From Propionibacteriaceae bacterium (lineage in GTDB: Bacteria; Actinomycetota; Actinomycetes; Propionibacteriales; Propionibacteriaceae), in assembly GCA_025965155.1 (NCBI GenBank), contig JAOPXN010000111.1, forward strand, positions 16,040 to 80,039: DNA of 64,000 nt, written 5' to 3'. The translations under genes and the position numbers were made by a program. The notes beneath the pieces were generated by a model that saw only the letters and a list, made by a program, of their open reading frames with translations, was not told the origin of the DNA and made no database searches. Of the stretch, positions 54,048-62,442 are shown one piece after another. Position 1 is the first letter of the stretch. Each line of letters begins with the position of its first letter.

Positions 54048-56300
54048 CTATGCGCCATCTTCTTCCTCAGCGATGATCTCCGCGCCGAGATGCCGGGCCA
54101 ACAACTCGGTATGGGACTCCGAGCTCTCCTCCAGCACCGTGTCGTCCCGAGTCGCGGCGGCGTCCCGATCGTCATCACCGTCGTCGGCGCGCTGGCCGCT
54201 CCGGGTGGGCCGGATGCTCTGCCGAGCCTGCTCCCGGATAGCCGGATCCACCGGGGGCGGGGACTGCGGGTCCGGGGTACGGTCCGGCGCGGCCGGCTCG
54301 CCGCCCAAGCCGGAGTCACCGGTCGACGGACCCGAAGCGGTCGGCGCGACACCGGCGGCGGCTGCGGGGGCCGGCGCGGTCGGGCTCTCTGGCGGCGCAG
54401 TGCCCCAGGACGCGGCGGCCCGCTCCGGCGCGGTTCCCAGCCGTTCGGCTACCGGAGGGCCCGAGGTGGCACCGGAGTCCACCATGGCCTCGATCCGGAG
54501 GTCGACTCCCAGCACCACGATGAGAGCCTCGCGCAGGATGTCCTCGCTCCCGCCTTTGGCGAAGCTGTCCCGCGCACCAACATTGGGCATCGCCAACACC
54601 AGGGTGCCGTTGCGGACCTCGGCGACGTGCGCGTTCTGACTGAGCAGGATCCAGGTGAAGCGGCGCTTGCCCTTGACCTCTTCCAGCACCTCCGGCCAGA
54701 GGCGTCGTACGTCGGTGACCGACAACCCGACGGGCTGAGCAGCCGGAGCATCGGCAGGCGGCGCGACCGACGATCCCCTACCCTCGCCACCCGGCAGCTC
54801 GGGTCCGGCCGGAGGCTGGGCGGCCGGAGGCTGGGCGGCCGAGGTGCGCTGCACCGGTGCGGGAGCGGCTGGGCCAGGATCAGCAGGCGTACGCGGCGGC
54901 GCCTCAGCCGGCTGTGGGCTCGCCGGTCCCGGCACTGCGGAGCCGATGGCGGCGCCTTCTTCGGCACGCCTGGACAATGCCTCCGACCCCGCGGAGGGCG
55001 CGGGAGCGGACACTGCCGGTGCCACTGGCGCCGCCTCGGCAGTGGCTGCACCGGTCACGCCGATCCGGCGTTCCAGCCGGTCCAGCCGGGCGTGGATGCC
55101 ACGGTCGTCCACGTCCGCACCGGGCAACAGGACCCGAGCGCACATCAGCTCCAGGTGCAGCCGCGGAGCGGTGGTCCCGCGCATATCGGTCAGGCCGAGC
55201 GCTATCACCTCGGCGGCGCGGGTCAGCTCGCCCGGGCCGAGCGCGGCAGCTTGCGAGGTGAGCCGCTCAGCCTGGTCGCCGGCCACGTCGACCAGTCCCG
55301 AGCTGAGCGCATCCGGCACTGCCGCCACGATGACCAGGTCCCGAAGCCTGCGCAGCAGGTCCTCACCGAAGCGACGGGGGTCCTGCCCGACCTCGATCAC
55401 CTTGTCGACGCAGGAGAACACGCCGCCGGCATCCCCGGCTGCAAAGGCGTCCAGGAACTCGTCCAGCAGTGAGTCCGGCGTGTAGCCGAGCAGCGCCGTC
55501 GCCTGCTGGTAGGACACACCCGTATCGGCGGCGCCGCCCAGCAGTTGGTCCAGCACGGACAGCGAGTCACGTACCGAGCCGGCGCCGGCCCGGACCACGA
55601 GCGGCAGCACCGCCGGCTCCACCGCAATACCCTCGGCGTCGCAGAGCTTGGCCAGATAGCCGCTCAGCACCTTCGGCGGCACCAGCCGGAACGGGTAGTG
55701 GTGGGTCCGGGAACGGATCGTCCCGATCACCTTCTCCGGCTCCGTGGTGGCGAAGATGAACTTCACGTGCGGCGGCGGCTCTTCGACCAGTTTCAGCAGG
55801 GCGTTGAAGCCCTGCGTCGTCACCATGTGCGCCTCGTCGATGATGTAGATCTTGTAGCGGCTGTTGACGGGCGCGAAGAATGCTCGTTCTCGTAGGTCAC
55901 GGGCGTCATCGACACCACCATGGCTGGCCGCGTCTATCTCGATTACGTCGATACTGCCGGGCCCGCCCCTGGCCAGGTCACGGCAGGAGCCGCAGAGCCC
56001 ACAGGGCTCGGCCGCTGGACCGCGCTCACAGTTCAGCGCGCGGGCCAGGATCCGCGCTGACGTCGTCTTGCCGCACCCACGGGGGCCCGAGAAGAGATAG
56101 GCGTGATTGACACGGTTGTTGGTCAGTGCCCGCTGCAGCGGTTCCGTGACGTGCTCCTGCCCGATCACGTCGGCGAACGTGTCGGGGCGGAAGCGGCGGT
56201 ACAGCGCGAGCTGGGTGGGGGGAGGCGCAGTGCCGGTGCTCGTGGGCGCGGTCTCGAAGAGCACCTCGTCCTGCGTGCTTTCGAGCGGACCGTCCACCAT
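54048..56300 (-). CDS. dnaX: DNA polymerase III gamma/tau subunit
   Basis: 750 aa from ATG at 56300, five bases after GGAGG. AAA+ clamp-loader ATPase: LALYRRFRPDTFADVIGQEH, Walker A FSGPRGCGKTTSARI, zinc-binding Cys set CERGPAAEPCGLCGSC, Walker B IYIIDEAHMVT, sensor I FIFATTEP. After about residue 370 a Pro/Ala-rich linker, then a C-terminal DNA-polymerase-binding-like portion (RRLWPEVLEEVKGKRRFTWILLSQNAHV). No A-rich slippery sequence for frameshifting was found, so a single long form is expected. Confidence 0.97.
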   Translation of the reverse strand: MVDGPLESTQDEVLFETAPTSTGTAPPPTQLALYRRFRPDTFADVIGQEHVTEPLQRALTNNRVNHAYLFSGPRGCGKTTSARILARALNCERGPAAEPCGLCGSCRDLARGGPGSIDVIEIDAASHGGVDDARDLRERAFFAPVNSRYKIYIIDEAHMVTTQGFNALLKLVEEPPPHVKFIFATTEPEKVIGTIRSRTHHYPFRLVPPKVLSGYLAKLCDAEGIAVEPAVLPLVVRAGAGSVRDSLSVLDQLLGGAADTGVSYQQATALLGYTPDSLLDEFLDAFAAGDAGGVFSCVDKVIEVGQDPRRFGEDLLRRLRDLVIVAAVPDALSSGLVDVAGDQAERLTSQAAALGPGELTRAAEVIALGLTDMRGTTAPRLHLELMCARVLLPGADVDDRGIHARLDRLERRIGVTGAATAEAAPVAPAVSAPAPSAGSEALSRRAEEGAAIGSAVPGPASPQPAEAPPRTPADPGPAAPAPVQRTSAAQPPAAQPPAGPELPGGEGRGSSVAPPADAPAAQPVGLSVTDVRRLWPEVLEEVKGKRRFTWILLSQNAHVAEVRNGTLVLAMPNVGARDSFAKGGSEDILREALIVVLGVDLRIEAMVDSGATSGPPVAERLGTAPERAAASWGTAPPESPTAPAPAAAAGVAPTASGPSTGDSGLGGEPAAPDRTPDPQSPPPVDPAIREQARQSIRPTRSGQRADDGDDDRDAAATRDDTVLEESSESHTELLARHLGAEIIAEEEDGA

Positions 56301-56442
56301 CACTTCCTCCACGGCTGAACCCTAGTCTCTGCAGCCGACACTTCCAGCCTCGTCCCCATCCCGGTTCCGCGCACCCGCTCCCCGCCGGAGGCGGGATCCA
56401 CATTCGGCCGGGCCCGGCGGCTCAGGGTGCAAGGATGCTCCG

Positions 56443-57084
56443 GTGATTACAGCGTCTGCCACCGACACCGTCTCCACCATCTTGTTTGACGCAGACGGCG
56501 TGCTGCAGCGAACCGCGCCGGGCTGGCGGGAGGAGCTGATCAGCTTCCTGGGCCCGCGCGCGGCTGCCGACGGTGATGCGTTCTTGTACGAGATCTTCGT
56601 AGCCGAGGTGCCCACGATGACGGGGCGGACCGACTTCGGTGAGCCCTTGGCCGAGATCCTGCACCGTTTCGGCGTTTCGGCCAGCGTGGACGAGGTGCTG
56701 GCGCCGTCGACCCGGATCATCCGTGATGCGGCAATGCTGGACGCCGTCCAGGAGCTCCGGGCTGCCGGAGTCCGGTGTTGCCTGGCCACCAACCAACAGA
56801 GTCGCCGCGCCGCTTTCATGCGTGCCAATCTTGGCTACGACCAGACCTTCGACGAGCAGTTCTACTCCTGCGACCTGGGACTGGCGAAGCCCGACCCGGA
56901 CTACTTCACCGCGATCGTGGATCGGCTCGGGGCAAGGGCGGGATCGATCCTCTTCGTCGATGACAAGGAGGAGAACGTTGCCGGGGCCCGAGCCGCCGGG
57001 CTGCGCGCCGAGCACTTCACCCGCAACTCGGGGCGTCCCATGCTGGAGCTGATCTTGCGCCGGCACGGACTATCGGGGGCATGA
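56443..57084 (+). CDS. HAD-superfamily hydrolase (HAD-IA)
   Basis: 213 aa from GTG at 56443. Motif I IDFDADG-type, here ILFDADGVLQ (DxDG with nucleophile Asp), motif II in CLATNQ (Thr), motif III Lys in GLAKPDPDYF, motif IV ILFVDDKEENV. Cap domain between motifs I and II is helical. It is a phosphatase-type enzyme of unknown substrate. Its stop codon lies in the loop of a G/C-rich hairpin that also forms the SRP RNA 3' end on the opposite strand. Confidence 0.9.
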   Translation: MITASATDTVSTILFDADGVLQRTAPGWREELISFLGPRAAADGDAFLYEIFVAEVPTMTGRTDFGEPLAEILHRFGVSASVDEVLAPSTRIIRDAAMLDAVQELRAAGVRCCLATNQQSRRAAFMRANLGYDQTFDEQFYSCDLGLAKPDPDYFTAIVDRLGARAGSILFVDDKEENVAGARAAGLRAEHFTRNSGRPMLELILRRHGLSGA

Positions 57085-57180
57085 AAAAAGCCCCCCGCGC
57101 ACCCAACAGAGCTCACTTACCCTTGCTGTCTTCCGACCCTGGGGGAGTTGGGTGAGGTATCGCCACGCGGGGGACCGAAG
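57084..57180 (-). ncRNA. ffs: Signal recognition particle 4.5S RNA
   Basis: On the minus strand the region contains the conserved SRP domain IV apex, CCAGGGTCGGAAGACAGCAA then GGGTAAG, with long flanking arms: CCCCCGCG and CACCCAAC on the 5' side pair with GTTGGGTG and CGCGGGGGG on the 3' side. A run of six T (57084-57089, as A on the plus strand) ends it. The location beside dnaX and a tRNA-Ser is the same as in M. tuberculosis. The 5' end is approximate. Confidence 0.85.
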
Positions 57181-57307
57181 AAGAGTGTACGCGATCGAGG
57201 CCGTTCCTCCACTTCCGAGGCTGGCCCGGTCCACCGGCACGCCTTCGATGGTGACCAGCCAGGCTCTCAGTTCGCGGATCCGAGATCGAACCGGTAATCT
57301 TCCGCGC

Positions 57308-57395
57308 GGAGGATTCGCCTAGTGGCCTATGGCGCTCGCTTGGAAAGCGGGTTGGGTGCAAGCCCTCAGGGGTTCGAATCCCCTATCCTCCGCCA
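57308..57395 (+). tRNA. tRNA-Ser (GGA)
   Basis: 88 nt with encoded CCA. Acceptor GGAGGAT/ATCCTCC, anticodon loop TTGGAAA (anticodon GGA), long class II variable arm (TTGGGTGCAAGCCCTC), T-arm AGGGG-TTCGAAT-CCCCT. Confidence 0.96.
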
Positions 57396-57667
57396 ATGTG
57401 CACCAGGGCCGACCCTGGGACTGCCCGAACGGCGCAACGCCGACATGCGAGCACGTCGGCGCGGCGGCGGGGCGGGCTTCAATGTGTTGGACGGTGTTCC
57501 CCAAAGCTCCGCGCACGACTGCCTGCCGCGGATGCTTGGTGCCGACCTTGCGGCGCGCTCCGCACGCATCGCTCCACGCTGCAGAGGTCGGCAACGGCGG
57601 CGTGCCTAGCCGACCTCACCCCTGGCGTCCTTCTCCATGCTTCCCCGCCTATGCTTCAACGCTAGGT
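57396..57667. other. Intergenic stretch without recognised genes
   Basis: Between tRNA-Ser and the DUF2975 promoter. Open frames here have no recognisable family content and overlap one another on both strands. I see no repeat or clear RNA structure. Confidence 0.6.
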
Positions 57668-57701
57668 ATCGATTGACAATCGATGGATATCAAGCGATAG
57701 T
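57668..57701 (+). promoter_or_regulatory. Promoter with overlapping palindromic operator for the DUF2975/HTH pair
   Basis: TTGACA (57673-57678), 17-bp spacer, GATAGT (57696-57701), then only six bases to the ATG at 57708, so the mRNA should be leaderless. The perfect inverted repeat ATCGATT-GAC-AATCGAT (57668-57684) covers the -35 hexamer, a good place for repression by the HTH protein of the same operon. Confidence 0.8.
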
Positions 57702-57707
57702 CGACGC

Positions 57708-58187
57708 ATGGTCACAGAGCATCGGGCGGTCGCCGCTCTTCGAGTTTTCCTTGTGTTGCTGTTCGGGATCCTGGTCGTGTTCCAGGTCATGTCGCTGCCC
57801 GGACAGTTCAGGTACATGGCCGAGGAGTCCCCGGAACTTGCGTACCTGAGGTGGCCGTTGACTGCCATTTCGGTGTTCTGGGTGCTGTGTGTCCAGGTGG
57901 TGATCGTGGCCACGTGGAGGTTGCTCACCCTGGTCAAGAACGACCGCATCTTCACTGAGGCTGCCTTGGCGTGGGTAGATGCGATCGTGTGGGCGATTGT
58001 TGCCGCGTGGGTGGTGCTCCTGGGCGTGTGGCTCTACATCGGCTTCAGAGCGGATGACCCCGGACTACCGCTCCTGCTGTTCTTGATGTTGGTCGGTATC
58101 GCCGTGCTGGGGCTGTTGATGGTTGTCATGCGTGCCTTGTTGCGGCAGGCCACCACGCTGCGGACCGACATGGAAGCGGTGATCTGA
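57708..58187 (+). CDS. DUF2975 membrane protein
   Basis: 159 aa, four predicted transmembrane helices (FLVLLFGILVVFQVMSL; LTAISVFWVLCVQVVIVATW; AIVWAIVAAWVVLLGVWLYI; LLLFLMLVGIAVLGLLMVV). LVKNDRIFTEAALAWVDAI is the characteristic cytoplasmic loop of DUF2975. These proteins are encoded with a small Cro/C1-type regulator, as here; the pair is common in Gram-positive bacteria and may form a membrane-modulated switch. Starts leaderless at 57708. Confidence 0.9.
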   Translation: MVTEHRAVAALRVFLVLLFGILVVFQVMSLPGQFRYMAEESPELAYLRWPLTAISVFWVLCVQVVIVATWRLLTLVKNDRIFTEAALAWVDAIVWAIVAAWVVLLGVWLYIGFRADDPGLPLLLFLMLVGIAVLGLLMVVMRALLRQATTLRTDMEAVI

Positions 58188-58393
58188 TGCCGATCGTGGT
58201 CCGCATCGACGTCGAGCTGGCCAAACGGAAGATGAGCGTCGGTGAGTTCGCGGAGCGTGTCGGGCTCACGCCCGCGAACGTGGCAGTACTGAAAAACGGT
58301 CGCGCGAAGGCCGTACGCTTCAACACCCTCGAAGCCATGTGCCGGGTACTCGACTGCCAGCCGGGCGACCTGCTCGAGTGGGTCGACGACTGA
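58187..58393 (+). CDS. Small XRE/Cro-type HTH regulator (YozG-like), DUF2975 partner
   Basis: 68 aa, ATG overlapping the DUF2975 stop (TGATG). Whole protein is one helix-turn-helix domain: RIDVELAKRKMSVGEFAERVGLTPANVAVLKNGRAKAVRFNTLEAMCRVLDCQPGDLLEWV. Likely autoregulates the operon through the palindrome at 57668-57684. Confidence 0.92.
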   Translation: MPIVVRIDVELAKRKMSVGEFAERVGLTPANVAVLKNGRAKAVRFNTLEAMCRVLDCQPGDLLEWVDD

Positions 58394-58669
58394 ACCACCA
58401 CGCGCACGTGCCCAACATCCGACTGCGCATTCAGTGCGTCGACCCACTTTGGAAGCGGCGGAAATTGACTTTCAGCCTAAACGGCCTTCCACGGGCCGGC
58501 ACCCTTTCGCCAATCGCGGAACTCATAACTCGCCGCCACTGACGATATTGTCCCGCAGCGCTGCGGAATTGGGATTCACACGATCTGTATGACGACGGCC
58601 GCGCCTGTCCAGCTGAAGGATCAGAATGACGCCACATGTATGGCGCGCTCACGACCAAGGAGGCGTGGA

Positions 58670-59104
58670 ATGACCGAACAGACAGCGTCGCAGTATCGAG
58701 CCGTACCGAAGGACCAGGTCACATCTTCCCGATGGGCGGCGGGCTTTATCCTGTTCGCTGGCGTGATCATGATCATGGCGGGCATCTTCCAGTTCCTCGC
58801 CGGTCTGGTCGCACTCTTCCAGAACGATTTCTATGTGAGCACGCCCAGATACCTGCTCGAGTTCGACGCGACGAGCTGGGGATGGATCCATTTGCTGGTG
58901 GGAGCGCTCGTCGCACTGGCCGGGTTCGGCGTGCTGGCCGGCCAGACCTGGGGGCGGGTGGTGGGTATCGGCTTGGCCGTTCTCAGCGCCCTGGCTAATT
59001 TCGCGTTCATCCCCTACTCCCCCTTCTGGTCTTTGACGATTATCGCGCTCGACGTCCTGGTCATCTGGGCACTGGCAGCCCACGGTCGCGAGGTGGCGGC
59101 CTAG
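58670..59104 (+). CDS. DUF7144-type four-helix membrane protein
   Basis: 144 aa from ATG at 58670, after AAGGAGG. Four hydrophobic segments (FILFAGVIMIMAGIFQFLAGLVALF; WGWIHLLVGALVALAGFGVLAG; VVGIGLAVLSALANFAFIPY; LTIIALDVLVIWALAAHG). The FxxGxxxxxxGxxxFLAGL start and WGWIHLLxG block are shared by small actinobacterial membrane proteins of the DUF7144 group as I recall. Function unknown. Confidence 0.8.
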   Translation: MTEQTASQYRAVPKDQVTSSRWAAGFILFAGVIMIMAGIFQFLAGLVALFQNDFYVSTPRYLLEFDATSWGWIHLLVGALVALAGFGVLAGQTWGRVVGIGLAVLSALANFAFIPYSPFWSLTIIALDVLVIWALAAHGREVAA

Positions 59105-59161
59105 TCAGCTGCTGGCGCTCGGCTCGCAGGCGTCACGGAAGTTTCGCGCGCGCTTGGGTTC

Positions 59162-59593
59162 ATGTCATCTGCGCGATGCGCGGAATTGTTGCGCCGGTCG
59201 ACATTGGTTGTGAGCCCGTTTCATTGGGCGCCTCAAGAGAGTGGGTCCACTTTGGATCACATCGAAGTGCTGCGCCGGCTGGCCCTCAATGACAAGCATT
59301 TCGCCGAGGAGTATGCCGGGGACGCCGGACCGAGCCGGGCTCACCTGGATCCGAGAACGCTCGCCCTCGTCCGCATGGCAGCGCTGGTCGCGGTCGGTGG
59401 GGCGATTCCGTCCTACGGCGCGGAGGCTGATGCCGCGGTGAGTGCTGGCGCGACGGCCGAGGAAATCGTTGACGTGCTTATCGGCATCGTCCCCATCGTC
59501 GGGCTCCCTAGCGTTGTCGCGGCGGCCCCGAGGCTGGCGATGGCCCTCGGGTACGACGTCAACGACGCCTTAGAAAGAGCCTCCGACCCCTGA
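59162..59593 (+). CDS. Carboxymuconolactone-decarboxylase-family protein (AhpD-like fold)
   Basis: 143 aa from ATG at 59162; a later start near LDHIEVLRRL (59252) would fit family length better. CMD-fold features: LDPRTLALVRMAALVAVGGAIPSY and AAVSAGATAEEIVDVLIGIVPIVGLPSVVAAAP. The CxxC pair of peroxidase-active AhpD proteins is missing (IPSYGAE in its place), so it is not a thiol peroxidase. It ends 4 bp from the convergent LuxR-type regulator, hinting at a shared locus. Confidence 0.85.
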   Translation: MSSARCAELLRRSTLVVSPFHWAPQESGSTLDHIEVLRRLALNDKHFAEEYAGDAGPSRAHLDPRTLALVRMAALVAVGGAIPSYGAEADAAVSAGATAEEIVDVLIGIVPIVGLPSVVAAAPRLAMALGYDVNDALERASDP

Positions 59594-59597
59594 TCGG

Positions 59598-61856
59598 CTA
59601 CCCGCCGAGCAGGCCCACCGCCGTTGCGCGTTGCACGGCGTCGCTGCGTGACGAGACGCCCAGCTTACGGTAGATCGATCCCACCTCGGAGCTGACAGTG
59701 TTGCGGGACACGAACAAGCGCTCAGCGATCTCCCGGAACGACAGATGCGTCTGGAGGTACGGAAGGATCCGAAGCTCCGCCGGGCTGAGCGGCGCTCCGC
59801 CGGCTATGGTGACCTGCCCGGTCGACGTGAGAATGTCCCGGAATGTCGCTACCTCGGCGACGAGCGTGCCCAGAGCAGGTCGGTGCCGGACGATGTCGTC
59901 AATCTCCGCCAGCAAGTGCCGCGCAGTCGCCAGGTCGCCGATGGCCGCGTACACCTTGGCCAGCTGTAGGCGGACCCGTACAGCGACAAACGGCAGGACG
60001 AACGTGCAAGACGGTCGAGATCGCATCGCCTGTGCGAGCTGACGATCCGCCTCTTTCCGATCACCTTGGTGCACAGCAAGCCGGGCCGCCGCGGCGAACG
60101 CGAGCACGCTCAGGGCGTAGTCCTCCAGCCGGTAGCGCTCGACGGCCGACAGCGCCCGCTGCACGTAATCAGTCGCCTCGTCCCATCGACCGCGATCCAT
60201 TGCCAACACCGCGAGTTCGGCGTCGCTGAACATGTCAGTGTCGACGTTGCCCATGGTTGCTGCGACCTCGGACGTTTCCACGAACAGGGCAGTCGCGCGG
60301 TCACTGGCACCGGCGAGCAACTGCGCCTCGGCGCAAAGAATCAGCGCAGTGGCGCGCCAGGTACCCCAGGGCGGCTCGGCAGCGGCTGCGAAGCGCGCGT
60401 CGACTGCCATCTGCTCTGGACCGGCGTCACACATCACGGCCCGCAGCATGGCCCGTGAGGAGTCGAACGACGCAGTGCCGTCCACCGGCATCAGGTCGAA
60501 TGAAGCAGTATCCAGGAATGCCGCCCATCGTTGCGCGTCGACGGTCTGGCCGGTCAGCACTGACGCCCATCCGGCCACGACTGCGAGCGGCGGGTACTCC
60601 TCCACAGCGGAAGGGCCGAGTGCCGACAGCCAACGCTGCAAGATCACCATCTGGCCCGACTGATAGGTCGGCAGGGCCAGCTCCGCTACCAGCTGGATGC
60701 ACCTGTCGCGCTCGGTCGTGCTGAGCAGGTGTTCCAGGGCCAACGCCGGGGACCCGTTGGCCTCGTACCAGTCAGCGGCGCGCAGGTGCAGCTTCGCGAC
60801 AGCGTTGGGTTCGACGCGGCGAAGCTCGCCGAGCAGGAACTCGCGAAACAGCGAGTGGTAGCGATACCACCCGCGCCGACGATCGAGCGGAACGAGGAAG
60901 AGGCTTCTCGCCTCCAGGTCGCGAAGCTGTGCGTCAGCACCCGACTCCTGCAGGATCGCGTCGCACAGCGGTGCAGACAGCTGATCAAGAACCGCTGTAC
61001 AGCGCAGGAACCGTTGAACGCTCTCCGGCAGCTGCGCCAACGACTCGCGATACAGGTAGTCGGCGACGTACCGGTCGTCACCGGTGATCCTTGCTGCGTC
61101 GCCGTGACTGTCCCTTGCGATCACGGCGGCCAGGTACATTCCGACCGGCCAACCTTCCGTTCGCTCAGTGACCGCCGCGGCGAGCGCATGAGGGAGGTTC
61201 AGATGGGCCGCGGCGAAGATCTGCTCCGCTCCAGCCGCATCCAACGCCAGATCGCTGGCCACGAACTCGACAGCATCACCAGAAGCCCGTAACCGCGGCA
61301 GGTGAGGCTGCTCGGAACGACTCGCCGCCACCAGCTGCGAACCTTCGGGTAGACCCGAGATCACCACGCTCAACACATCGTGACAGGCCGGCGAGTGCAG
61401 CAGGTGCAGGTCATCCAGCACAAGCACGAACGGAACCGGGCTCGCCCGAAATGCCGCGGCCAGACGCGGCGCCGCCCGGCCCAGCGCCGCGACGCCAACC
61501 CCTCGCACGTCTGCGATCAGACCGCTCTGCGCCGGCGAGATCCGAGCGTACGCAGACGCCAACACAGAGAGCAGAGCGGAGGGATCGTCATCGAAGCGGT
61601 CCAAAGACACCCAGCCGACGGGTCGGTCCTCTACCTCTGCCCACTGAGCCAGCAACGTCGACTTTCCATAGCCAGCCGGCGCCGTCACACCGATCACTCG
61701 GCAGTTGCTTGCACGCGCAGCCTCGATCAGCCCAGCGCGGCTCACGGATCCGGCGCGAACGCGAGGCGCCGAAAGCTTCGCGTCGAGCAGCAGGGCCTCG
61801 AGCCCCGCGCCCGCCGGCGCTTGCCCCGGAGCCGAAGCATCGGTCACTACCCTCAC
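59598..61856 (-). CDS. LuxR-family ATP-binding regulator (MalT/LAL type)
   Basis: 752 aa from GTG at 61856. STAND-type regulator: N-terminal SRAGLIEAARASNCRVIGVTAPAGYGKSTL with Walker A (APAGYGKST), Walker B-like FVLVLDDLHLL, ASRSEQPHLPRL sensor region, a winged-helix part with LRCTAVLDQLSAPL, TPR-like helical repeats (roughly 350-680), and a C-terminal LuxR HTH with LSPAELRILPYLQTHLSFREIAERLFVSRNTVSSEV. Large regulators like this usually activate one local operon in response to a ligand; the CMD and LLM genes flanking it are candidates. Confidence 0.92.
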   Translation of the reverse strand: MRVVTDASAPGQAPAGAGLEALLLDAKLSAPRVRAGSVSRAGLIEAARASNCRVIGVTAPAGYGKSTLLAQWAEVEDRPVGWVSLDRFDDDPSALLSVLASAYARISPAQSGLIADVRGVGVAALGRAAPRLAAAFRASPVPFVLVLDDLHLLHSPACHDVLSVVISGLPEGSQLVAASRSEQPHLPRLRASGDAVEFVASDLALDAAGAEQIFAAAHLNLPHALAAAVTERTEGWPVGMYLAAVIARDSHGDAARITGDDRYVADYLYRESLAQLPESVQRFLRCTAVLDQLSAPLCDAILQESGADAQLRDLEARSLFLVPLDRRRGWYRYHSLFREFLLGELRRVEPNAVAKLHLRAADWYEANGSPALALEHLLSTTERDRCIQLVAELALPTYQSGQMVILQRWLSALGPSAVEEYPPLAVVAGWASVLTGQTVDAQRWAAFLDTASFDLMPVDGTASFDSSRAMLRAVMCDAGPEQMAVDARFAAAAEPPWGTWRATALILCAEAQLLAGASDRATALFVETSEVAATMGNVDTDMFSDAELAVLAMDRGRWDEATDYVQRALSAVERYRLEDYALSVLAFAAAARLAVHQGDRKEADRQLAQAMRSRPSCTFVLPFVAVRVRLQLAKVYAAIGDLATARHLLAEIDDIVRHRPALGTLVAEVATFRDILTSTGQVTIAGGAPLSPAELRILPYLQTHLSFREIAERLFVSRNTVSSEVGSIYRKLGVSSRSDAVQRATAVGLLGG

Positions 61857-62442
61857 CCCTCGCGGACAGCAGGTTTGATGAGCCCTCGCCGGTCAACCTG
61901 CTACCGGGCTTTCGTCACGGGCAGTCGGCTGGATCGGGCTCTTCCCCACGCTGCTCAGCGTTGAGACTCAGCTGTCGTTGTGTACCGAACGGACCTGGCT
62001 AGCCTCCCCCAGCGCCGAGCCGATGTGCTCACCCGCGCGGTGATCTCACCCGGGTGAAGTCCAGTTATCGGCCTCTCACGGTGGCACCCACGGTCGTCAA
62101 GCGGTGTGTCGCCGTCGGAGCAGCGATGAGCGCTCAGTTCCTGGAATTCCACCGGCGACGACCAGCGGGCGCCTGCGGCCAATGCTGGCCAGGCCCGCCA
62201 GCCGCAGCGTGTCCGGGCCGGGCGCAGGATAGGCCGGCTCCAGCCTGCCGACCCGGTCAGTAGTCAGCACCGCCGCGACACCCCTGCCACGGGGCGGAGG
62301 ACGCGACTACTGGGCGGTGGAGCCGGGCGGCTGGGGTGCGGACGCCGGTGGCCGGGCCGTGCCGGGCAGCGGGCATGGAGGTGTAGAACTGTCTTGACCG
62401 GAGTACCGGGCAATTCAACTCCTCGCCGGCATTGGACTAGAG
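61857..62442. other. Intergenic region between LuxR regulator and LLM oxidoreductase
   Basis: About 585 bases of divergent upstream sequence without a convincing gene. It contains a perfect 12-bp palindrome TCACCCGGGTGA at 62046-62057, a candidate operator, and near 62392-62416 a TTGACC with an AACTCC 17 bases later that could be a weak promoter for the plus-strand gene. Confidence 0.5.

Noticed and set aside
53910..55472. 520-codon plus-strand frame opposite dnaX
   Set aside because: Antisense shadow of the Pro/Ala-rich dnaX linker; Arg/Gly-rich with no domain.
57322..57676. Several 90-115-codon frames over and after tRNA-Ser
   Set aside because: They start inside the tRNA gene, overlap each other on both strands and show no protein family features.
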